Notes: generated by a model not told the origin, from the sequence alone. A stretch of 39,400 nucleotides of DNA from Nanobdellota archaeon (GCA_024654505.1 JANLHN010000002.1:1-39400), one strand, 5' to 3'; positions 17,924 through 27,207 are shown, counted from the stretch's first letter. Translations and numbers: made by a program.

Positions 17924-18580
17924 TTAAAACTTCTCTCTTAACAAAATAATTATTATTAAGATTAAGAATATAGAGAACGCATATGGGAGGAAGCTTATGA
18001 TTTTGCTGTTCTTTGATTTGTAGATTAATTTTTCTGTTTGTTCTGTTTTTGGATTGGAGAGGGTTATGATTTTCTTCTCTTTTGGGGCTTCGTTGATGGT
18101 TACTTCTTTTGATGTTTCTTCTTTTTGTATAACTTTTTTTGTGGGTTCCTCAATAACCTCCTCCTCTTCAATAACTCCTTCTAAGATTGGTTCTTCAATA
18201 ATTTCTTCATTTGGTTCTTCAACCTTTATTGCAAAATTAAAAGATTCTATCTTACTTTTTTGTCTTAATTTTATTAGGTCTTGAAATTCTCCTATAGACT
18301 CTATTTTCAATCTGATTTCTTTTTTTTCCTCGTTTCCAATGAAGGAGGGAAGGTAGTTCCATGTTGACTTCCAAGAAGATTCCTCTTCGTTCCAAATTTT
18401 GGCGATTGTTTTACCATTTTCTTGTAAGTTAAATTTAAAATCGTAAAGATCCGTCGCATTGAAGAGTTCTAGAGAACATGTGAATTCTTCATTTAATGTG
18501 ACTGTCTCTGGGCAATCAAAATCGACTTCAATAGCTGATACAAATGTTGCTAGGAGGATTATTATAATGATGTATTTCAT
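17924..18580 (-). CDS. Membrane-anchored secreted protein (signal peptide, ectodomain, Glu/Lys stalk, C-terminal TM)
   Basis: MKYIIIIILLATFVSA...EEPILEGVIEEEEVIEEPTKK...IISFLPYAFSIFLILIIIILLREKF; ATGA overlap with upstream gene. Confidence 0.7.
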   Translation of the reverse strand: MKYIIIIILLATFVSAIEVDFDCPETVTLNEEFTCSLELFNATDLYDFKFNLQENGKTIAKIWNEEESSWKSTWNYLPSFIGNEEKKEIRLKIESIGEFQDLIKLRQKSKIESFNFAIKVEEPNEEIIEEPILEGVIEEEEVIEEPTKKVIQKEETSKEVTINEAPKEKKIITLSNPKTEQTEKLIYKSKNSKIISFLPYAFSIFLILIIIILLREKF

Positions 18581-19077
18581 CTCATTCTTTTTTCAATGTC
18601 TTTAAAGTCGGTATACTCTACTCGGACCCGATTCTTTTCTTTGACTTTTTTTGCAACGAGAATTTCATTGAAGGTTTTGTTTTCTAAGAGGATGGAACAC
18701 TTTTGTTTTTCTTCTTTACCTAGTAAGCCATTTATCTTGACTTCAACACCAATGATTTTGTATCTTTCTCCATCTATTAATTGAAATGCGATAAAATCTG
18801 GGAATCCTGTTCCAATAGTCATAATTTTTGCGAAGGGATTGAACTTTCTTTTTGCTGGGACGATTCTTTTTTCATCTAAATCCACATTGTTTGACCACTT
18901 ATCTACAATCCATCCCTTTTCTTCTAAATCTTTTCTTACTTTTAGTTCAAATTGCCCGCCGGAAGCTTTGGCTTTCTTTCCACTTTTTATCTTGACTTTC
19001 TTCTTTAGGACAACATGACCTTCATCATCTACAGATGCTTTGTATTCAGACTCTTTTTCTGGAGAGGGTAGTTCCAT
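18577..19077 (-). CDS. PD-(D/E)XK nuclease-like protein
   Basis: GGQFELKVRKDLEEKGWIVDKW ... GFPDFIAF ... IIGVEVKINGLLGKEEKQKCSILLE: E/PD/ExK layout typical of the superfamily. Confidence 0.6.
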   Translation of the reverse strand: MELPSPEKESEYKASVDDEGHVVLKKKVKIKSGKKAKASGGQFELKVRKDLEEKGWIVDKWSNNVDLDEKRIVPAKRKFNPFAKIMTIGTGFPDFIAFQLIDGERYKIIGVEVKINGLLGKEEKQKCSILLENKTFNEILVAKKVKEKNRVRVEYTDFKDIEKRMR

Positions 19078-19186
19078 GTTTAAAGAAGGTAGGAGAAAGT
19101 TATAAATTATGAGGTTTTTATTAATTCTATTAGTTACTCCTTTTAAGTAGAGAAAGATTTATAAATCAATTTATTTTTTTAGAATT

Positions 19187-19909
19187 ATGGCAAATGAGAA
19201 AGAAGGGTGGGTAGTTTTGCCCTTAGTAGATAGAAGTGTTAGCGAACTAGTAATTCCTAGGAGAAACGTTAAACATCTCAGAGAAGTTAGTCGTAACTAT
19301 GTGGAAACTAGTGGTTTGTTATACGGCAATATCTTTGGTGGTTCTGTATATTTTGTAGGGTCTACTTGTCTTGGTGAGGGGTCTAGGACTAGTTGTTCCT
19401 TTGATCCCAAGTTTAGAAATTTTAATAATTTCTATACTCGCAGGCTTAAAGAAGCTTTTCCCAACATGGTAACTATCCAATACCATAATCATCCAACAAT
19501 AACTCCTGATGAATGTGGTCAAGAGTTTATAGAATCTTTAAGAAGAGACGTGGATTCTGGAATATTTGATTATCTTTTAGATCATGGGGTAACTCCTACA
19601 ATTCATGAAGCAATTAGAGAGGGTTCTAGGACTCTTTCACCTCAAGATATTAGGGCCACTTTTGGAAATGTTCATGTTCTTATGACAGATACCGATAGAG
19701 AGGGAGAAGAATTTTCCCATATCAATGCTTATGCTGTTAATCCTAGAGTATGGGGTGGTGAAAGAAGATTTAGAGTGACCCCTCTTAGTCATAAACTTCC
19801 AGCTTTAAGTTCCTTAGTTGGTGGGTGGTGTAATAAGGCATACCAGATTCATGAGAGATGCAAGAGGGAATTTTTAGAGAGGAAAGCTAGAAGGTTGGGA
19901 TTTGAATAA
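19187..19909 (+). CDS. JAB1/MPN (JAMM)-like metalloprotease candidate with an insertion
   Basis: ETSGLLYG ... IQYHNHP ... TLSPQDI ... HVLMTDTD: E, HxHP and SxxD elements in order, HxHP and SxxD separated by ~50 residues. Confidence 0.6.
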   Translation: MANEKEGWVVLPLVDRSVSELVIPRRNVKHLREVSRNYVETSGLLYGNIFGGSVYFVGSTCLGEGSRTSCSFDPKFRNFNNFYTRRLKEAFPNMVTIQYHNHPTITPDECGQEFIESLRRDVDSGIFDYLLDHGVTPTIHEAIREGSRTLSPQDIRATFGNVHVLMTDTDREGEEFSHINAYAVNPRVWGGERRFRVTPLSHKLPALSSLVGGWCNKAYQIHERCKREFLERKARRLGFE

Positions 19910-20076
19910 AATTTTTATTTGCAAATTATCTTTATGTTCTTAATATTCCTAGCAAGAACGGTTTTTATTTAGTTTGTCTTTAAACAAAATTCTCCAGTTA
20001 TATTATTTGTTAAGATAAGCAATCTATATATTAAAGACTAGGAATCCATATAAGGGGATAAATATTTCTTTTCAGT

Positions 20077-20604
20077 ATGAATTTGGGGGTTGATGAATCC
20101 AATCATGGAAAGGTTCCAGAGATCTTTGTTGGATGTTTTTCTGCGAACCCAGAAGATGCTTTAATTGAAGAGGAGGGGACTTATTCCAAAAGAAGAAGTA
20201 ATCAAATCCAACGTCCTTGTTTTCAGATTCCGTTTAAACATCTTCTTTTTTCCGAGGACCATAAAAGAATTGTTGGGGCCCCTAATTTACCTTTAATTGC
20301 TGTGGGCACTCTTGCGAGTTTTGTTTATGGGGCTTATAGTAAATTGGGAGGGGTGTATCTTGATGGAGAGTTAAATGAGGCACAAACAAGAGCCCTTGAA
20401 AAAATTCTTCATTCTATTTGTCCTGGTATGGGTCTTTTTACTGGGGCGGCTCTTGATACAAGGGTTAGATTAGTTAATGAGGCAGATAATAGGGCGAACA
20501 TGCTTCATAGGTATTATTCACAAGGAAGTGGGGGTAGAAGGGATAAATATCTTGATAGTTTGTTAGACCCTCAAATTAGGCGTTTTCGTGGGTATTTAAT
20601 TTAG
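20077..20604 (+). CDS. Hypothetical protein starting GVDESNHGKVPEIFVG
   Basis: 175-aa ORF. N-terminal GVDESNHG...FVGCFS could be an RNase H-like first strand, but this is not established. Confidence 0.6.
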   Translation: MNLGVDESNHGKVPEIFVGCFSANPEDALIEEEGTYSKRRSNQIQRPCFQIPFKHLLFSEDHKRIVGAPNLPLIAVGTLASFVYGAYSKLGGVYLDGELNEAQTRALEKILHSICPGMGLFTGAALDTRVRLVNEADNRANMLHRYYSQGSGGRRDKYLDSLLDPQIRRFRGYLI

Positions 20605-20762
20605 AGGTCCCTAGCAAAAATAGTTTTTCTTTGATTTGCTTTTGCTCGTTCTTCAGCCTTTTTTATCATGTCTTCGACCTTCTTTTCTAATTCAACTTCT
20701 ACTTCGTCGGAGACTGAGAGCTCTACATATTTCCGGATATTACTCTTTATTATTAGTGCCAT
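20601..20762 (-). CDS. Short histone-fold-like protein (53 aa)
   Basis: Manual translation: MALIIKSNIRKYVELSVSDEVEVELEKKVEDMIKKAEERAKANQRKTIFARDL*. The RKTIFARDL end matches the histone L2 region. Start lies inside the lysS 3' end. Too short for the ORF track. Confidence 0.75.
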   Translation of the reverse strand: MALIIKSNIRKYVELSVSDEVEVELEKKVEDMIKKAEERAKANQRKTIFARDL

Positions 20763-22248
20763 CTTGTTCTGGTTTCATGAAAGGAAAGAAGATAACATCA
20801 CGAATTGAATCTTTCCCTGTAAAAAGCATTGTTAATCTATCTATCCCCATTCCAAACCCTGCGGTTGGAGGCATTCCATGCATTAAAGCATTAACAAAAT
20901 CTTCATCCATAGGCATTGCATCTTCATCTCCTTTCTCCAAAAGTTTCTGTTGTTCTTTGAATCTTTCATCTTGGTCGATTGGGTCGTTTAGTTCATCGTA
21001 GGCCTTTATTATTTCTGCACCATCTATAATCAATTGTACAGAATTAATCTTTGATGGGTCCTCTTCATTTCTTTTTGCTAGAGCAATCATTTCAACAGGA
21101 TAATGTGTCAGAATTGTTGGTTGAATAATTCCCGGTCTTACTATTCTTTTATACATTTCATCAAGAAGAGACCCATAATGTTTACATTCAGAAATATCTA
21201 AATTAATTTTTGATTCCTTTATTGCTTTTTTTAATTTTTCAAAATTATCAACCTTATTTATATCTATTTTAGTTGAATTTAAAATAAGGTCTCTGAAGGT
21301 GATTTTTTTAAAAGGAGTCTTTAGAGATATCTTTTTGCCACGATAGTCTATAGAATCTCCTAGTTTTAATTCTTTTCTTAATTTATCAAAGAACCTTTGA
21401 ATGAAGTCTATATGGTACTCATAATTTTTGTAAGCTGCGTAATATTCCATCATAGTAAATTCTGGATTATGGGTAAAGTCAATACCCTCATTTCTAAAGT
21501 TCTTACAAATAGTGTAAACTCTTTCGTAACCCCCGACGATTAGTCTCTTTAAATAAAGTTCTGGAGAGATTGCAAGGTAGGCATTCATGTCTAATGCATT
21601 AATATGGGTAGTAAATGGTTTAGCTGATGCTCCTCCATAAACTGCTTGTATTAAAGGTGTTTCAACTTCCATAAAATTTTCTTCTTCTAGAAATTTTCTT
21701 AGTGTAAATATTATCTTTGCTCGGGTTTCAAAAACTTTCCTAACGTCTTCATTCATAATCAAATCAAGGTATCTTTTTCTGTATCTTTCTTCTTTATCTT
21801 TTAGTCCATGCCATTTCTCTGGAAGGGGTTTTATTGATTTAGATAAAAGGATTAGTTCCTTAACTAGTATAGAAAGTTCTCCTCTTTTTGTTCTTATGGG
21901 GTTTCCCATAATTCCTACAAAGTCTCCTGCATCAGTTGTTTTAAAAATATCCACGGCTTTTTCTGGTGTTTCTCCACTCTGGAGGAGAATTTGTATTTGA
22001 CCTTCATTGTCTTGGATAGTACCAAAAGATATCTTCCCCATAGACCTTCTAGTCATTAGCCTTCCAGCAGTTACTATTTCATCTTTGGAGGTTCCCTCAT
22101 TTTTCAATGTAGAATATTTTTTCTGGAGTTCTCCCGTCCAATGTTTCTTTTCAAATATTTGTGGATAAGGATTGATACCTTCTTTTCTAAGTGCTTCAAT
22201 CTTTTTTATTCTCTCATCAATGATTTGTTTTTCTCTTCCTGTTGCCAT
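20740..22248 (-). CDS. lysS: Lysyl-tRNA synthetase, class II
   Basis: RYRKRYLDLIMNEDVRKVFETRAKIIFTLRKFLEEENFMEVETPLIQ; FRNEGIDFTHNPEFTMMEYYAAY; GFGMGIDRLTMLFTGKDSIRDVIFFPFMKP. Confidence 0.96.
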   Translation of the reverse strand: MATGREKQIIDERIKKIEALRKEGINPYPQIFEKKHWTGELQKKYSTLKNEGTSKDEIVTAGRLMTRRSMGKISFGTIQDNEGQIQILLQSGETPEKAVDIFKTTDAGDFVGIMGNPIRTKRGELSILVKELILLSKSIKPLPEKWHGLKDKEERYRKRYLDLIMNEDVRKVFETRAKIIFTLRKFLEEENFMEVETPLIQAVYGGASAKPFTTHINALDMNAYLAISPELYLKRLIVGGYERVYTICKNFRNEGIDFTHNPEFTMMEYYAAYKNYEYHIDFIQRFFDKLRKELKLGDSIDYRGKKISLKTPFKKITFRDLILNSTKIDINKVDNFEKLKKAIKESKINLDISECKHYGSLLDEMYKRIVRPGIIQPTILTHYPVEMIALAKRNEEDPSKINSVQLIIDGAEIIKAYDELNDPIDQDERFKEQQKLLEKGDEDAMPMDEDFVNALMHGMPPTAGFGMGIDRLTMLFTGKDSIRDVIFFPFMKPEQDGTNNKE

Positions 22249-22249
22249 C

Positions 22250-22531
22250 TTAGAATCTTAAAACCTTAAAGTCCTTAAATTCTCCCGACCATTTCTTTTC
22301 TTCAAAACTAACATTTCTTATTTGGGCGTGTTTTGGTCCTTCTTTTACAATTCCTGCGAAGCTTTCTATTTTTTCTTTTTCTCCCTCTATAACAATCTCT
22401 ACTTCTCCACTATCTAAATTTCTTGCATAGCCTGTTAGGGATAATTTTTCTGCATTTTCTTTTACAAACTGTCTAAAGAATACTCCTTGGACGGTTCCGT
22501 TTACAATGAGTTTTGCCGCTTTTTTTGCCAT
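22250..22531 (-). CDS. acyP: Acylphosphatase
   Basis: VNGTVQGVFFRQFVKENAEKLSLTGYARNLDSGEVEIVIEGE. Confidence 0.93.
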   Translation of the reverse strand: MAKKAAKLIVNGTVQGVFFRQFVKENAEKLSLTGYARNLDSGEVEIVIEGEKEKIESFAGIVKEGPKHAQIRNVSFEEKKWSGEFKDFKVLRF

Positions 22532-22555
22532 GTCTAGGAGAATAACTCTTTATTT

Positions 22556-23134
22556 TTATAGCTTCCTATCTAACTCGTTATGAAGAATAGTGATAACTTG
22601 GCTGGCAAAAAGGACTCTTGGACCAACAGAGATTTTATCAATCTTTTTTAGGAATTTGTCTTTATCTTTTGGAAAGCCGTCTTGGTCGCCGATTATGAAG
22701 ACTTCATTCCCTTTTAATTTGAATTCTCTAATATCCTTTCCTTTTCCGTCGAGAAGGAGAACATCTTTTCCTTCTGTATCTAGTTCTTTTATGACTTTTT
22801 CAAAGCTCTTTTTTTCAATACTTGCACCAGGGAATATTTCTCTTAGACCTTCTTCGTTTGGAGATTTGTAGAGCATTTTTTTAATTAGCCCTGCAACATC
22901 TTTTTTAGAGATTGGAAGGTCTTTATTAGACTCTAGGACTAGGTGTCTTGGGGCGTTTGGGGGTCCATCAAAGATAAGGTGGAGTTTTACATCATCCCTC
23001 ATATGGTTTGATGTGAAGAATACGGAGATGATAACATTACAGACAATGTCCATTCGGCCGGCTTGCATTAGGTTGTCTTTAATCATGTTGCCGGCAGTGA
23101 CTGCCGATTTTGAATAATATAGGAATGTTTTCAT
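22556..23134 (-). CDS. trmY: tRNA (pseudouridine(54)-N1)-methyltransferase TrmY
   Basis: LIFDGPPNAPRHLVLESNKDLPISKKDVAGLIKKMLY; FIIGDQDGFPKD; SVGPRVLFASQVITILHNELD (SPOUT/DUF358). Confidence 0.88.
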   Translation of the reverse strand: MKTFLYYSKSAVTAGNMIKDNLMQAGRMDIVCNVIISVFFTSNHMRDDVKLHLIFDGPPNAPRHLVLESNKDLPISKKDVAGLIKKMLYKSPNEEGLREIFPGASIEKKSFEKVIKELDTEGKDVLLLDGKGKDIREFKLKGNEVFIIGDQDGFPKDKDKFLKKIDKISVGPRVLFASQVITILHNELDRKL

Positions 23135-23240
23135 GCCTATTTGATGAGGAGGGGCTTTTTATATTTTTTATTGTGGATGGAGTGGTATAATAGTCGTTTT
23201 TTAAGATATAAAAATTTAATAATAGGTTTAATCTATTGTT

Positions 23241-24332
23241 TTGATGATTGACCTTCCGAAGTTCAAAATTGGTAATCTTGAAATGAATCTTATTCAAGGT
23301 GGGATGGGTGTGGGTGTTTCTGGAAAGAATCTTGCGAGTGCTGTTGCTAATTGTGGGGGTGCGGGGATTATTGCAAGTGTTGGTCTTGGGAAGTTGAAGG
23401 GCTATTCTGGAAGATATGCAGATGCTAATCAAGAGGCTCTTCGTGCAGAAATAAGAGGTGCTAGGGAGATGTCTGATGGGGTTATTGGAGCGAATATATT
23501 ACATGCGGTAACTGATTATGAGAAACTAGTTAGAGCTTCTATTGAGGAAGGTGTTGATTTAATAATCTGTGGAGCAGGTATACCTTCTGACCTTCCCCTC
23601 TTAGCAGGAGATTCTTCTGCAAGACTAGTTCCAATAGTCTCTGATGTTAGGGTTGCAAGAATAATCACTAGGGCTTGGAAGAGGTATGGGAGAGTTCCGG
23701 ATGCCTTTATTGTTGAAGGTCCTCGGGCTGGAGGGCATTTAGGATTTAGCTATGATTCTTTAGTTAATGGTACTGCTCCCTCTTTAGAAGATATCTCAAA
23801 AGAAGTAATTGATTTTGCAAATGACCCAAAAAACTTTGGAGAACCTGTTCCGGTAGTTGTGGCTGGAGGAATTTATACGGGGAAGGATATTGCTCATTAT
23901 CAGGGATTGGGGGCGGCAGGGGTTCAAATGGCGACGAGATTTGTGACAACTCGTGAATGTGATGCCGCAGATGCGTTCAAAAGAATGTATCTTAATGCAA
24001 CTCCTGAGGATATTGTGATTATTAAGAGTCCTGTGGGGATGCCTGGGAGGGCTATTAGAAATCCTTTTTTAGACCGTGTGATGGCTGGAGAAAGAACTAA
24101 TTTTAAATGCGGGTTTAATTGTCTTAAGACTTGTGAACCTAAAGAATCACCCTATTGTATTGCAGTAGCCTTGGCGGGGGCTCAGCAAGGTAATTTTAAT
24201 GAGGGTTTTGCATTTGCTGGAGCGAATGCCTATAGGGCTACACCTGAAAGTTGTTTAGATGAGAATGGAGAATTTATTTCTGTTAGAACATTAATGGAAA
24301 GACTTTCTGATGAGTATCCTTCTGTTGCATAA
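23241..24332 (+). CDS. Nitronate monooxygenase / FabK-like flavoprotein
   Basis: NLIQGGMGVGVSGKNLASAVANCGGAGIIASVGLG; VEGPRAGGHLGF; VPVVVAGGIYTGKDIAHYQGLGAAGVQMATRF. Confidence 0.92.
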   Translation: MMIDLPKFKIGNLEMNLIQGGMGVGVSGKNLASAVANCGGAGIIASVGLGKLKGYSGRYADANQEALRAEIRGAREMSDGVIGANILHAVTDYEKLVRASIEEGVDLIICGAGIPSDLPLLAGDSSARLVPIVSDVRVARIITRAWKRYGRVPDAFIVEGPRAGGHLGFSYDSLVNGTAPSLEDISKEVIDFANDPKNFGEPVPVVVAGGIYTGKDIAHYQGLGAAGVQMATRFVTTRECDAADAFKRMYLNATPEDIVIIKSPVGMPGRAIRNPFLDRVMAGERTNFKCGFNCLKTCEPKESPYCIAVALAGAQQGNFNEGFAFAGANAYRATPESCLDENGEFISVRTLMERLSDEYPSVA

Positions 24333-24451
24333 AAGGTTTATTTAAATTTGTCAGGGGTTGTGCCTTTGTTCAGAACTTTTTTTAATCGTGACGTTAAATG
24401 AAATAATCTTTTTAGATAAACTATTTAAACAAATTTAATTATTTAGTTTAT

Positions 24452-24919
24452 ATGGGTGATTTGAATATTTTAGCTGTTTGCACAAAATGCGGTGCTAAAT
24501 GTTGTAAACTGGGTGGCTCTAATTTTTCTACAAAAGAAAGAAACGCAATTATTCATGCAGGATATCCAGACTATACTAAGGAAATATCTACAAATCATTG
24601 GGAATTTATAAGCAAAAAAGGAATTTGTCCATATCTTAATAAAAATAATAGTTGTGGTATCTATGAGGTAAGACCTCTTGCCTGTAAATGTTTTCCCGTT
24701 CACCCAGAGATTAAAAACGGAAAAAAAGAATATTATCTCTCACAATGTCCTTTGGGGAAAATATTACCTAAAGAAATGATTTCTCAAATGAAAAAAGATA
24801 TCTCAAAATATCCCGATAAAATAATAAAAGAAAGATTAGAAAAATCAAATATTTCTAAGGAAGACTTTGTTTTAATAAAAAAGAGATTAAAAGATTTAAA
24901 AAGTATTAAAATTAAATAA
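24452..24919 (+). CDS. YkgJ-family Cys-cluster protein (CxxCxxxCC type)
   Basis: CTKCGAKCCKLGG...GICPYLNKNNSCGIYEVRPLACKCFP. Confidence 0.85.
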   Translation: MGDLNILAVCTKCGAKCCKLGGSNFSTKERNAIIHAGYPDYTKEISTNHWEFISKKGICPYLNKNNSCGIYEVRPLACKCFPVHPEIKNGKKEYYLSQCPLGKILPKEMISQMKKDISKYPDKIIKERLEKSNISKEDFVLIKKRLKDLKSIKIK

Positions 24920-24970
24920 TCTCTAAAAAGATTACTCTAAACTTATTTCTTCACCCCATTAGTTAGTGCC

Positions 24971-25693
24971 TTACAGATTGTTTGGTCTTAGATTAAATTC
25001 TCCCTTTAGGAAGCCTCTTCTTTTATCTTCAGGCATTCTCTCAATAGCATATCTTAAAGTTGTTCTTGGGAGGCTCTTATAATTTCCGATTATGAAGTCT
25101 TCGACTTTCTTTGGTTTCTTTTTCCAAGCTTCTCGGAGCATCCAACCTATCGCCTTGTGGATTAGGTCGTGTTTGTCTTCTAGATGAAGTTTTGATATCT
25201 TTAGGCATTCATCGACATAACCTTCCCTGATAAAAGGGAATGTTCCTAGGATAGAAATTCTTTTCTCCCAGAGGTTTTTTGATTTAGATAGTTTGTATAA
25301 AACATTTATTTGGTCTTGATTTTCTAAGATGTAATTGCCTATGATGTTTGGAGCGGATAGGTCTACTAAGTCCCAGTTGTTTACTCTTTTTGCGTTTTTG
25401 AGATACAGATTAAATATTTGTTTCTTGTTTTTGGCTTTTTTGTATTTTTCAACTAAGATTAAAAGAGAAATTAATCTTTCTTCATGGATTGGGGATTGTA
25501 ATAGTTTTATTGTTTGGTCTAAAGAAAATCTTTTTTCTGTTTCTTTTGCAATCATTCTTTGGACTGGAACAGAAATTCCAAGAAAAATATCTCCTTCACC
25601 ATATTGACCTTTTCCCGTCTTGAAAAATCTTTGATAATCCGGAATCTTCTTTAGATTAGTATGTTTTTTGAGGGCTGCTTTTAATTGTTTCAT
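24971..25693 (-). CDS. DNA alkylation repair protein (AlkD-like HEAT repeat)
   Basis: FFKTGKGQYGEGDIFLGISVPVQRMIAKE; NNWDLVDLSAPNIIGNY; KAIGWMLREAWKKKP. Confidence 0.9.
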   Translation of the reverse strand: MKQLKAALKKHTNLKKIPDYQRFFKTGKGQYGEGDIFLGISVPVQRMIAKETEKRFSLDQTIKLLQSPIHEERLISLLILVEKYKKAKNKKQIFNLYLKNAKRVNNWDLVDLSAPNIIGNYILENQDQINVLYKLSKSKNLWEKRISILGTFPFIREGYVDECLKISKLHLEDKHDLIHKAIGWMLREAWKKKPKKVEDFIIGNYKSLPRTTLRYAIERMPEDKRRGFLKGEFNLRPNNL

Positions 25694-25723
25694 AAAATAA
25701 TCTAAGAATTGATTTTTATAAAC

Positions 25724-26398
25724 TTATTTCTTCAAACTCATTCTTACAGGGCTTGTCTTAGCTTTATGGGAGCCTTGGGAAGTGTGCTTTTGTGTTTTTG
25801 CTGCAGCTTCCTGCCTTTTGAATCCCGCTTCAACACTTGATTTTTCCTTTTCCTTTTCATCAGTCTTTTCTTCTTCTGTTTTTGTTTCCTCTTCTGACTT
25901 TGGTTCTTCTCCTTTCTTTTCTTTCTTCTTAGGCATTGCTGCAAGTTTTCTTTCTTCTTCTCTTGCTTTTTCGAACTTTATTCTATCTGGAATATCTACT
26001 AGTTCAACATAAACAATTCCATCCCTCTTTATTGCTTTGACTTTTATTTTATTCGCAGGTTTCTTAATTCCTCTAAACCATATTTCTTGATTTAGGTAAG
26101 TATCAATTTTAATCTTCTTTTCATCTCTTCCTTCAACCCTCATATGTTTTACCAAGAATTTTCTAATAACACTAATTGCTTTCTTTGCCCTTCTATAGTG
26201 TGGGACATTTAGAACCCCTCTCTTCAAAGGGATAATATATTCTCTTTCTAACTCCACAATCCCTGTTTTTTCCTCTTTCTTCTTTGAAGATTTTTCTACT
26301 GCGGGCTTGCTTGTTTCTTTTTTCATTTCTGGTTTTTTTTGGGATTCTTCTTTCTTCTCTTCAACTTTCTTTTCGGGGGTTGTTTTTTCTTCTGCCAT
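25724..26398 (-). CDS. rpl31e: Ribosomal protein L31e with long charged N- and C-terminal extensions
   Basis: Core ELEREYIIPLKRGVLNVPHYRRAKKAISVIRKFLVKHMRVEGRDEKKIKIDTYLNQEIWFRGIKKPANKIKVKAIKRDGIVYVEL. Confidence 0.88.
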   Translation of the reverse strand: MAEEKTTPEKKVEEKKEESQKKPEMKKETSKPAVEKSSKKKEEKTGIVELEREYIIPLKRGVLNVPHYRRAKKAISVIRKFLVKHMRVEGRDEKKIKIDTYLNQEIWFRGIKKPANKIKVKAIKRDGIVYVELVDIPDRIKFEKAREEERKLAAMPKKKEKKGEEPKSEEETKTEEEKTDEKEKEKSSVEAGFKRQEAAAKTQKHTSQGSHKAKTSPVRMSLKK

Positions 26399-26399
26399 T

Positions 26400-26594
26400 T
26401 TATCCTAAATATTGTTTAGTATTCTTTCTTGGTTTAATTTTTAATTTCTTTCTAAACCAAGATCTCTTTACATGAGTAATTTGAGATGGATGAATTTTCT
26501 TTCCCTTACCAAATTTTTTTACAACTGTCCAGAAGGGTGCCCATTTTGTTTGACGCTTTGCCCTGTCTAAATGTCTTTTCTTACTACTCTTCAT
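26400..26594 (-). CDS. rpl39e: Ribosomal protein L39e (internal start preferred over ORF start 26648)
   Basis: MKSSKKRHLDRAKRQTKWAPFWTVVKKFGKGKKIHPSQITHVKRSWFRKKLKI; MVESSRKAK at 26621 is an alternative start. Confidence 0.8.
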   Translation of the reverse strand: MKSSKKRHLDRAKRQTKWAPFWTVVKKFGKGKKIHPSQITHVKRSWFRKKLKIKPRKNTKQYLG

Positions 26595-26607
26595 TTTTGC
26601 CTTTCTA

Positions 26608-27150
26608 CTACTCTCTACCATCTTCTTCCTCCACAGATTCTTCATCATAATTTTCTTCTATTTCTCCATTATCTTCGGTTCCAATAGAGGGCAATTGATT
26701 AATTTTTAAATTTTCAATTTTCAATCCAACTTTCTCTTCAACATCTATTGAATCCAAGAAATCTCTACCTTTTTGTGTTAATTTTCTTCCGTGTTGTTTC
26801 TTAGCCACTTTTTCAACAAGTCCTGCGGCTTCTGCCTGTTGTAAAATTGATCTAATTATTTTTCCTCCAGCTTTTCTAAAGCTATCTGGTCTTCCTCCTC
26901 GGTCTTTTCTAGAACCATATCTTGTTCTTAGTCTTCCAACACCAACAACACCTTGGATATATAATTGTCTTAAAATTGAAGCTGCTCTTGTGAACCAAAA
27001 ATCATCATTTGCTGGGGGTCTTTCTTTAGAGGTTCCACTTTTTACATATTTTGCCCATTCGGGAGTTCCAAACTCTGGAATCTTCTTTAGGGCCTCTGCT
27101 ATTGCCGGGATATATTTTACCGGGTCCTTTGCAAATATTAGTCTTGCCAT
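26608..27150 (-). CDS. rps19e: Ribosomal protein S19e with acidic C-terminal extension
   Basis: PEFGTPEWAKYVKSGTSKERPPANDDFWFTRAASILRQLYIQGVVGVGRLRTRYGSRKDRG. Confidence 0.95.
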   Translation of the reverse strand: MARLIFAKDPVKYIPAIAEALKKIPEFGTPEWAKYVKSGTSKERPPANDDFWFTRAASILRQLYIQGVVGVGRLRTRYGSRKDRGGRPDSFRKAGGKIIRSILQQAEAAGLVEKVAKKQHGRKLTQKGRDFLDSIDVEEKVGLKIENLKINQLPSIGTEDNGEIEENYDEESVEEEDGRE

Positions 27151-27174
27151 TTTGGTTTTGTTTATTATTTCGGC

Positions 27175-27207
27175 TCTCCTTTCGGAGATAGATCGACCGG
27201 AGTCGAT
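27175..27207 (-). promoter_or_regulatory. Structured 5' leader of the S19e-L39e-L31e operon: two tetraloop hairpins
   Basis: Minus strand: AUCGAC-UCCG-GUCGAU (27192-27207) and UCUCC-GAAA-GGAGA (27175-27188), between TATA-like CTTTAAATAC (27234-27243) and the S19e ATG. Confidence 0.6.

Noticed and set aside
20636-21001. Plus-strand 121-aa ORF
   Set aside because: Antisense to lysS and the 53-aa histone-like ORF.
23079-23432. Minus-strand 117-aa ORF
   Set aside because: Overlaps the trmY start and is antisense to the nitronate monooxygenase N-terminus; no domain signature.
25744-25944. K/E/Q-rich minus-strand ORF
   Set aside because: Alternate frame of the charged L31e tail.
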